Source: Candidatus Cloacimonadota bacterium (GTDB lineage: Bacteria > Cloacimonadota > Cloacimonadia > Cloacimonadales > TCS61). From it: 12,539 nt of DNA. The DNA is taken from positions 1 to 12,539 of the forward strand of contig JAUVIJ010000032.1 of NCBI GenBank assembly GCA_030592835.1, in the 5' to 3' direction. Of this stretch, positions 6,858 through 12,539 are shown piece after piece. Position 1 is the stretch's first letter; each line of letters begins with the position of its first letter. The position numbers and the translations under genes are program-made. The notes beneath the pieces are model-generated. The model was not told where the DNA came from. It saw nothing but the letters and a program-made list of their open reading frames with translations, and did no database searches.

Positions 6858-6910
6858 CTACCTCTTTCAAGTAGTGGAATACGCTTTGCTAAAGTATGGA
6901 GCAGAGGTGG
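6858..6910 (+). promoter_or_regulatory. Leader structure that can pair with the Shine-Dalgarno sequence
   Basis: CTACCTCT (6858-6865) can pair with AGAGGTGG (6903-6910), eight pairs with one G-U. The 3' arm contains the ribosome-binding site of the 1316-residue peptidase (ATG at 6915). Inside the loop a second hairpin can form: ATA-CG-CTTT / GCT / AAAG-TAT (6879-6897), seven pairs with a two-base bulge. The arrangement would hide the ribosome-binding site when folded. It may regulate translation, or it may be a chance or REP-like inverted element. Confidence 0.4.
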
Positions 6911-6914
6911 GATT

Positions 6915-9900
6915 ATGAAACGTTATTTAATTTTTATTTTATTCCTTATTATTATCTGGAGTATTCAAGCTGAAACAATAAAAGATTTTACTCTTATATT
7001 TGACGAATCAGATTTTCAGATAATAGAAATAGTGAATGATTATTCAATGATTGATATTAGAAAATCAGAATATATTTACAAAACTGAACCTGGTGCTCCT
7101 GATCTTCCCTTTTATATGTTTAAAGCAGTTGTTCCCGAAGGAAGTAGAATTGAACAGATCAACTACACTGTTTCCAGTGAAATTTTTGTGCAGAATATCG
7201 AAATAATGCCAGTTCAATTATCCGTACCTACCAGCTTAAGGACAGAAGTTCCTTTTGTAAATCCCAACCCGGAATTTTATAATAATAATATTTATCCCCA
7301 GGAAATTTATTCCGATGCAAAAATCTTCGTTTCAAGACAATATTACATTCTGAGTATGTTGATCTCACCATTTTCCTACTACCCGGAAGAAAAGACTCTG
7401 ATCTTAAACCATGAGATCGATCTGCAAATAACTCTTGAAACTGATGATCAAAATTCGGCGTACAGATGGGATGATGGTCTTTTCTACAATATCTGGCAGG
7501 ATAAGATATTTAATCCTGAAGAACTTGAACCTTATTCCAATCGTTCCCCGATCGATCCCGATGATGTGAAATATCTTATCATCACTTCGGCTGACCTGAT
7601 GAACACTTTTCAGGAATTTGCTGACTGGAAAACGGATTGTGGATTACCGGCAGAAGTTATAAGCTTGAATCAGATTTACAGCAATTATTCAGGCACTACT
7701 GAGCAATTGAAAATAAAGAATTGTATCTATGATTATTACTTGAACAAGGGAACAAATTGGGTCTTGCTTGGTGGAGATAACAGTGTAGTTCCTGTTCAAG
7801 GATGTTATGCAATTGTAGGAAACTATACCGACACCAGTATTCCTGCTGATATTTATTATGCCTGTTTTGATGATCAGTTCGATTGGAACGCTAACGGGAA
7901 TTCATATTATGGTGAAACAAATGATAATATAGATCTTACTCCGGAAGTTATTATCTCCCGCGCACCAGTGAGAACTTCTACCGATGTTACCACCTTTTTT
8001 AATAAGACCAGAAATTATAATTTGCTCCATCCTTCCAGTAATTTCACTGAGAAGATGTTACTTATGGGTGTTCAGATCTGGAATACCTGGGATGGCAGAA
8101 GTGATGCAGACTGGAGAAATGAAAGAGTTTGGAATGATTATGTAACACCTTACTGGAATGGAACACACTATAGATTTTATGATACCAACACTGATTTTGG
8201 CGGTGCATCCTATAATGTAAATGTCTTAAATATGACTGAACAGATCAATTCAGGTTACAATTTTTTATTTTCCGCTACTCATGGTAATGTTGATAAATGG
8301 ATAATGGAAACAGGGGGAGGATTTACATCCAGTGATGCTTTAGCACTGAATAATCTTGAGACGCAGGGCTTTGTTATGACCATGGCTTGTAATACAAATG
8401 CCTTTGATAATAATAACGACCCCTGTCTCAGTGAAGCTTTTCTAAGGAATGAAAACGGAGGAGCAGTCGCTTATCATGGCAGCTCCAGATACGCCTGGGG
8501 AATAAATTATACTACCGACTATCATGGGCCATCTTATCGTTTTTCTGATGAGGTTTATGTAAATCTTTTCTCTAATCAGACGATTCCTGATTTGTTTAAA
8601 TTCGGAGCAGTAGCAACTCAGGCAAAAATCCATTTCCTTCCTTATAGTGGAGATTATGGTGCTTATCGTTGGCTTCAGTTCTCATTGAATAGTATTGGTG
8701 ACCCGACTTTGGATATATTTACTTCCAATCCAGGTACAATTACAGCATCTGCTCCCGAAAGTATAACTCTTGGTAATAACAATGAAATAACAATATCGAC
8801 CAACCTTTCATCTGCAAATATTTGTATAACTAATGGAGATGATATTTATATTTACGATGAAACAGATGGTGAAGGTGATTTTATCTTCACTCCTAATACA
8901 ATCATAGATAATCCTATAATCTATACTGTATCAGCCCATAATTATCAAACCTGGGCCGATTCAATCATGGTAACTCCTGCATTAATTGATCCTCCTGCAG
9001 GGGACGGACCTGGTAATACACCCATCGTTAGCGATGTTGAAGATGATAATGGTGGCTGGATAGAATTAGTATTCACACTTTCTCCAAACGATCCATATCA
9101 TTCATCTGCTGTCACTCCATACATAGATTATTATCAGGTAGAAAAGTCAGATAATGGCACTGAATGGGACTACCTGGATACGATCAACCTGGAAGCTGCT
9201 GATGAATATGATAATCGATCAGTTCAATTGAACGTAACTGCATCACCCGACCAGATCTATTACCGAATGGCTGCGGCTATTGAATTAAACGGTTCAAATC
9301 AACTTTCAAACTGGGTTGATGCGGGAACTGCCTCCTCTGCAGATGAAACACCTGCTTTTGCTGATTTTACTGTTTTCCTGGAAGGACCATACAATAGTAA
9401 TAATGTTATGGATCACAACTTGGAGACAAACAATCTTATACCTTTTAACTCCCCTTATGATGAAATGTTCATTGAAGAACTCCCCATGGATAACGGTTAC
9501 CATATCATCGACTGGGTTCAGATTCAATTGAGAACAGAGCCAGATGGAGATGATCTTTTCTCAACCAGTGCATTTTTACTTAACGACGGTAGTATAATAG
9601 ATATTAATGGTAATAGATCATTACCTTATTATTATACTTCCGGAATAAGTTATTATATAATCATCCGCCATCGAAATCACGTAGATATAATGTCTGCCAT
9701 GCCCTATTTTCTATCCGACAATCCCGAAGAACCCGCTCAAATCGATTTAAGTTTAGCCGAAACGATTTATGGTATCGGATATAATACTCTCAGCGATTTA
9801 AATCTGGCAATGGTTTCGGGAGATGGTACTGGAAACAATCAAATCCAGAACGATGATAAGAACGATGTCTGGAAGATCCAGGTAAATCAGAGCGGATACC

Positions 9901-10865
9901 TGGCTGGTGATTTTAACCTTAATGGTGAAGTACAGAATGATGATAAAAATAATTACTGGAAGCGCAATGTAGGGAAAGGATCTACTGTGCCTTTGAACGG
10001 ATCAAGAGAAATGGATCCGATAATTGTATTGGATAAGAACCTGGCTTCCAACCGTTTGACTTTTGCCTTCGAAAATCCACTAATTTCCCATGATGGATAT
10101 TATTTTGAATATGATGTAACTATACAATCCAGTAGAGAAAATACTAAAATCGGTGATATTAACCTTTATATAAACTATAATGATCTTGCTTTTGGTGATA
10201 ATCTATGCAGAAGAAATGGTGTCGATCTCATTCTTGGAGAATTTTTCCAGCAGGAACTTATTCCAGGAGTATCATTATATAATACTCCGATTATCGCCGA
10301 TAATACAGAATCCAGACTGGGAATTCAGGTCGGCTACAACTTTCCTCAACAACCTGAATTAACAGATAATTTACCTAGGAAATCTGTCTTACTCTTCCAT
10401 GTCAAAATGTTAATAAATGATCCTGACCATACTTCTTTGCTAAGCTTTGAAAACTCCAACGAAGTGCCTATGAACGGGCAACAATACTTAAGTAATAATA
10501 TCGATCACTTTTCTGTTATTAACCTGAGTAATTCTCTAGATATTCTTTTAACCCCTCATGTCATCGATAGGGAAGAAAGAAATCCCGAGTTGAATATTAT
10601 TTCAAACTATCCCAATCCCTTTAATCCTTCTACACAGATCAGTTTCCAACTCGGTTATGACTCCTATTGTGATCTGACAATATACAATGTTAAAGGGCAG
10701 CAGGTTAAACAATTATTTAAGGGAAATGTGACTGCAAATGAATTGAAAAATATAATCTGGCAGGGAACAGATAACAATAGCAAACGTGTTTCATCCGGAT
10801 TATATTTCTATAAATTGCAGACTGAAAAAGAATCTATTTTAAAGAAAATGATTCTTTCAAAGTAA
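6915..10865 (+). CDS. Secreted multidomain C25 (gingipain-type) peptidase with dockerin-like, cohesin-like and T9SS sorting modules
   Basis: 1316 residues. A signal peptide (1-19, SIQA|E) is followed by a C25 propeptide-like region (about 20-205, GAPDLP...VVPEGS). The caspase-fold peptidase domain spans about 217-602, with His456 in ATHGN and Cys492 in MACNTNAF as the predicted catalytic pair, then EAFLRNENGGAVAYHGSSR and SIGDPTLDIF. An Ig-like domain (about 603-680) and an FN3-like stretch (about 690-805) follow. Next is a beta module with FLEGPY (821-826), AFLLNDGSI and RHRNH (918-922), a combination recurrent in Bacteroidota surface proteins. Two dockerin-like calcium loops begin at Asp970 and Asp999. 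A cohesin-like module (about 1048-1202) and a FlgD-like T9SS sorting domain (about 1226-1316, YPNPFNPST...KKMILSK) complete it. Predicted export is by Sec, then T9SS, to the surface or medium. Peptide specificity cannot be judged. GAGGTG precedes the ATG at good spacing. Confidence 0.92.
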   Translation: MKRYLIFILFLIIIWSIQAETIKDFTLIFDESDFQIIEIVNDYSMIDIRKSEYIYKTEPGAPDLPFYMFKAVVPEGSRIEQINYTVSSEIFVQNIEIMPVQLSVPTSLRTEVPFVNPNPEFYNNNIYPQEIYSDAKIFVSRQYYILSMLISPFSYYPEEKTLILNHEIDLQITLETDDQNSAYRWDDGLFYNIWQDKIFNPEELEPYSNRSPIDPDDVKYLIITSADLMNTFQEFADWKTDCGLPAEVISLNQIYSNYSGTTEQLKIKNCIYDYYLNKGTNWVLLGGDNSVVPVQGCYAIVGNYTDTSIPADIYYACFDDQFDWNANGNSYYGETNDNIDLTPEVIISRAPVRTSTDVTTFFNKTRNYNLLHPSSNFTEKMLLMGVQIWNTWDGRSDADWRNERVWNDYVTPYWNGTHYRFYDTNTDFGGASYNVNVLNMTEQINSGYNFLFSATHGNVDKWIMETGGGFTSSDALALNNLETQGFVMTMACNTNAFDNNNDPCLSEAFLRNENGGAVAYHGSSRYAWGINYTTDYHGPSYRFSDEVYVNLFSNQTIPDLFKFGAVATQAKIHFLPYSGDYGAYRWLQFSLNSIGDPTLDIFTSNPGTITASAPESITLGNNNEITISTNLSSANICITNGDDIYIYDETDGEGDFIFTPNTIIDNPIIYTVSAHNYQTWADSIMVTPALIDPPAGDGPGNTPIVSDVEDDNGGWIELVFTLSPNDPYHSSAVTPYIDYYQVEKSDNGTEWDYLDTINLEAADEYDNRSVQLNVTASPDQIYYRMAAAIELNGSNQLSNWVDAGTASSADETPAFADFTVFLEGPYNSNNVMDHNLETNNLIPFNSPYDEMFIEELPMDNGYHIIDWVQIQLRTEPDGDDLFSTSAFLLNDGSIIDINGNRSLPYYYTSGISYYIIIRHRNHVDIMSAMPYFLSDNPEEPAQIDLSLAETIYGIGYNTLSDLNLAMVSGDGTGNNQIQNDDKNDVWKIQVNQSGYLAGDFNLNGEVQNDDKNNYWKRNVGKGSTVPLNGSREMDPIIVLDKNLASNRLTFAFENPLISHDGYYFEYDVTIQSSRENTKIGDINLYINYNDLAFGDNLCRRNGVDLILGEFFQQELIPGVSLYNTPIIADNTESRLGIQVGYNFPQQPELTDNLPRKSVLLFHVKMLINDPDHTSLLSFENSNEVPMNGQQYLSNNIDHFSVINLSNSLDILLTPHVIDREERNPELNIISNYPNPFNPSTQISFQLGYDSYCDLTIYNVKGQQVKQLFKGNVTANELKNIIWQGTDNNSKRVSSGLYFYKLQTEKESILKKMILSK

Positions 10866-10997
10866 ATAATCCCAGATAATATCAATAAATCAAATCCGTT
10901 ATCATAGAACTTTTATCTAAATAATTTGACAAAGAACAATCTTATCACATTATCTTACAAATATATGATTTTATTAAATTTACAAAGGATAATATAC
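10866..10997 (+). promoter_or_regulatory. Intergenic region with candidate promoter for the cohesin-like gene
   Basis: 132 bases between two same-strand secreted-protein genes, with no terminator-like hairpin. TCCCAGATAA (10870-10879) is followed by AATTTGACAAA (10923-10933), whose TTGACA (10926-10931) has CATTAT (10948-10953) 16 bases downstream, a plausible -35/-10 pair. The Shine-Dalgarno AAAGGA (10984-10989) lies eight bases before ATG. The gene may therefore have its own promoter as well as read-through from the peptidase gene. Confidence 0.45.
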
Positions 10998-11777
10998 ATG
11001 AAGAAATTATTATGTTCAGTTGTAATAATTCTTCTATTTGATCTTCTTTTCGGAGTTGGAGTAATCTTTACCTTTGCTAATCATGAACTTACAGAAAATG
11101 ATACCTTTTTAGAATTTGATATAATGCTTCAAGCTGATGCTCTTGGAACAAAACTGGGAGATACCCAGACATATCTGATCTATAATACCTCCGCTTTCGG
11201 TGATAATGTGGTTTATAATAATAATGTAACTATAGAAAAGGGTGATCTGATCTCAGGTGAAATAGTCCCGGGTGTTTTTCTTTATTCTGATCCAAATTTA
11301 GGTGATAATCAGCCTAATATTATAGGAATTCAAATTAATTACCTATTTTCTGATAATTTCCCCTCGTTAGGCAGTCAGGTTTTAACATACCCCCTACAAC
11401 TAATTCATTTCAAATTATTTATTGTCGACAGTGGGCAATACAGTGATCTTGCTTTTGATGATTTATTGATGATCGGGCAACAATACCAGTCAGATAATGA
11501 AACACAATATTATCCGGTGATAGCTACATCGACTCTAAATACTGCTTTAGAATACCCAGAAATACCGGAGAATGTGGTTATTACTCTCATTAATAATGGA
11601 ACTCAAATTGAGATTAGCTGGACAGGGTCGGTGGACTATATCTACGAAATTTATTCATCCAGTTCACCTTATGATGGATTCCAATTAAATATTACCGGCA
11701 TATTTCTTGAGAACAAGTGGGTTACTTCAATTATAGATGCTCCAAAATTGTATTATCTAGTTCGGGCAACAAACTGA
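10998..11777 (+). CDS. Secreted protein with cohesin-like module and FN3-like domain
   Basis: 259 residues from the ATG at 10998. The frame is open back to a TTG at 10926, but the 24 extra residues would precede an obvious signal peptide (MKKLLCSVVIILLFDLLFG), and AAAGGA lies eight bases before 10998, so the shorter start is chosen. Residues about 22-175 are clearly paralogous to 1048-1202 of the upstream C25 peptidase. Shared blocks are FEFD/FEYD, TKLGD/TKIGD, AFGDN, PGVFLY/PGVSLY, GIQINYLF/GIQVGYNF and GQQY. The layout (a beta-strand-rich domain with YNTSAFGDN and a GDL.SGE..PG segment) resembles cohesin-type domains, though that fold call is inference. Residues about 186-259 look like a fibronectin-III-like domain (PENVVITLI...EISWTG...YEIYSSS...FYYL-type end). 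There is no T9SS tail and no dockerin loop, so it may remain periplasmic or attach to a partner. Confidence 0.8.
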   Translation: MKKLLCSVVIILLFDLLFGVGVIFTFANHELTENDTFLEFDIMLQADALGTKLGDTQTYLIYNTSAFGDNVVYNNNVTIEKGDLISGEIVPGVFLYSDPNLGDNQPNIIGIQINYLFSDNFPSLGSQVLTYPLQLIHFKLFIVDSGQYSDLAFDDLLMIGQQYQSDNETQYYPVIATSTLNTALEYPEIPENVVITLINNGTQIEISWTGSVDYIYEIYSSSSPYDGFQLNITGIFLENKWVTSIIDAPKLYYLVRATN

Positions 11778-11784
11778 ATTTATC

Positions 11785-12290
11785 AAAAACACAGTATGCG
11801 CCGGTTGAGAGATTCGCCCATTCCGAATTGTTGTAACCAGTTGGAATTGGGTCGCCATTTCTATAATGCGTTATTTTAGATTCTCCATCATCAATTCCTG
11901 GTCACCAATTATTAAAGTCTGATATACATTGCCGTCTACGTCGGTAACAGTACTACTAGCGCCAATATAAGTTGTAAACTGCCATACATCACCCATTGTA
12001 GAATTATCTTGATCGTCGTGTGCATCTATCTTCCAATAATATGTAGTTTCTTCATTTAGTGTTCCAGGATCATAACTTGTACTGGTTTGATCGGAATTAA
12101 CGAGTGGTGGGTCGGAGCATTCCCAAGATAAATCTGTGTTAATTGAAACATTAACTGCTTCATCAGAAGGGGATGAATCAAAAGACATTGGTGGTGGATT
12201 GTTTCCAGTTGGTCCTTTGTCATCACAACCGAACGCAATTAAAATAATTGCAAATAAAAACCTTCCGATATTCTGAAAAAGCCGTAAAAA
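11785..12290 (-). pseudogene. Decayed lipoprotein with FN3/Ig-like domain and FISUMP (Fib_succ_major) domain
   Basis: Read right to left, the frame opens after TGA (12291-12293) with RFLFAIILIAFGC, a lipoprotein signal with a lipobox ending at Cys (12225-12227). No ATG, GTG or TTG lies before it in that frame, so the start is lost. The next part (SSPSDEAVNVSINTDLSWEC through TTYYWKIDAHDDQ and WQFTT) is an Ig/FN3-like surface domain. It appears to lack the segment normally found between CSDP and PPLVN, an in-frame deletion. TVTDVDGNVYQTLIIGDQ and MMENLK then begin a Fibrobacter-type major paralogous domain. Translation stops at TAA (11871-11873), but the next frame continues exactly as expected, THYRNGDPIPTGYNNSEW and NLSTGAYC. 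One extra A in the A-run at 11874-11877 would restore the frame. Homology ends near 11785, eight bases past the stop of the convergent gene, so most of the domain is gone. Confidence 0.82.
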
Positions 12291-12335
12291 TCAACCTAAA
12301 CATGCGTTAAGAAATCCAATGATTTTAATTTTTTT

Positions 12336-12371
12336 CCGGGGATGCCTGATATTCATTGCACCCATCCCCCG
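12336..12371. repeat. Imperfect inverted repeat (stem-loop)
   Basis: CGGGGATG (12337-12344) and CATCCCCCG (12363-12371) are complementary apart from one extra C, around an 18-base loop. The GC-rich arms stand out in AT-rich surroundings. A T-run lies on the wrong side (12328-12335) for an intrinsic terminator in the plus direction, and the minus direction would be followed by A residues, so it is not a standard terminator. Confidence 0.5.
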
Positions 12372-12539
12372 AGAAATTGTAAATTTATAATATATAACTT
12401 TATTATTAATAAGTAAATCCGTATAAGAAATGGCATAAAATTTGATATGAATATTGATGTCACTTTTATAGCGCCTGATTTCGTTTGGAAGAAATGTTCA
12501 TTTCTTTTAGCTTGATCCGCCTTCGCCAAGGCTACGTCG
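12372..12539. other. Non-coding end of window with truncated dispersed-repeat-like sequence
   Basis: No gene is supportable in this stretch on either strand. The last 27 bases are markedly more GC-rich than the rest and read GATCCGCCTTCGCCAAGG, then CTACGTCG at the edge. GCCTT (12519-12523) and AAGGC (12528-12532) pair around CGCC. The sequence resembles an intergenic repeat that I recall from several environmental bacterial genomes, in which CCGCC near the start pairs with GGCGG or GTCGG just beyond this edge; here the second arm is cut off. Confidence 0.4.

Larger units (their letters stand above)
6531..6914. promoter_or_regulatory. Divergent intergenic region between exbB and the C25 peptidase gene
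   Basis: 384 bases with no supportable gene, strongly AT-rich, separating divergently transcribed exbB and the secreted peptidase. It holds the exbB ribosome-binding site, a minus-strand AATTTGACAA (6580-6589) and a minus-strand TTGACG (6620-6625). It also has a tandem repeat of CCAGATAA (6678-6693), a 17-base palindrome (6727-6743), a six-base inverted repeat ATAGTT/AACTAT (6803-6817), a consensus TATAAT (6829-6834) and a potentially folded leader (6858-6910). Promoters for both directions must lie here; the exact start points cannot be read from sequence. Confidence 0.7.

Noticed and set aside
9306..9531. Open frames on both strands within the peptidase gene
   Set aside because: Overlap a continuous 1316-codon gene with clear domains; composition is that of out-of-frame translation.
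10926..10997. TTG-initiated 24-residue N-terminal extension of the cohesin-like protein
   Set aside because: It would bury the signal peptide, and the TTG belongs to a likely -35 element. AAAGGA fits the ATG at 10998.
10998..11060. Lipoprotein signal in the cohesin-like protein because of Cys6
   Set aside because: The Cys comes before, not after, the hydrophobic core, so there is no lipobox.
11871..12188. An intact 105-residue protein from ATG 12188
   Set aside because: A lipoprotein signal lies upstream in the same frame and the domain continues in another frame after the stop; it is a fragment of a broken gene.
12336..12371. Intrinsic transcription terminator
   Set aside because: The stem is not followed by a T-run in either direction.
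1..12539. tRNA, rRNA, CRISPR array, insertion sequence or integrase
   Set aside because: I looked for cloverleaf-like segments, regularly spaced repeats and transposase motifs and saw none.

Overview
The window looks like a bacterial chromosome segment from the Bacteroidota/FCB-type lineages that use the type IX secretion system (T9SS); Cloacimonadota or a relative would fit. The reasons are an intact gene and a pseudogene carrying T9SS-type C-terminal sorting tails, a gingipain-type C25 peptidase, a Fibrobacter-type 'major paralogous domain' remnant, and folP next to cdaA. The phylum cannot be fixed from these genes alone. The DNA is AT-rich and the core genes are tightly packed.

Layout. 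(1) 1-842, plus strand: the C-terminal two thirds of a radical-SAM/DUF512 protein whose 5' end lies outside the window. (2) 858-2119, minus strand: a small secreted outer-membrane-like protein, a 65-residue membrane protein, and a decayed BNR/VPS10-like T9SS cargo gene with an in-frame stop and a deletion that fused its tail in another frame. (3) 2133-6530, minus strand: a six-gene run transcribed exbB-exbD-tonB-folP-cdaA-coaE, with overlaps or 3-nt gaps throughout. It combines a TonB energy-transduction complex with folate synthesis (dihydropteroate synthase), c-di-AMP synthesis (diadenylate cyclase) and the last step of CoA synthesis. (4) 6531-6914: a 384-bp divergent regulatory region with palindromes, a tandem 8-mer and a leader that can fold over the Shine-Dalgarno sequence of the next gene. 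(5) 6915-10865, plus strand: a 1316-residue secreted C25 peptidase with Ig/FN3-like modules, a duplicated dockerin-like calcium-loop module, a cohesin-like beta module and a T9SS tail. (6) 10998-11777, plus strand: a small secreted protein that is mostly a paralogue of that cohesin-like module plus an FN3-like domain. (7) 11785-12290, minus strand: a lipoprotein pseudogene. (8) 12291-12539: no gene, an imperfect inverted repeat and the edge of what looks like a dispersed repeat.

The most interesting unit is regions 4-6. A protease carrying both dockerin-like and cohesin-like modules is followed by a gene for a secreted, nearly stand-alone copy of the cohesin-like module. The two upstream regions share an exact 10-mer and an exact 11-mer at similar spacing. 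This is compatible with a co-regulated surface-assembly pair. The homology and shared motifs are visible in the sequence; the binding and co-regulation are inference.
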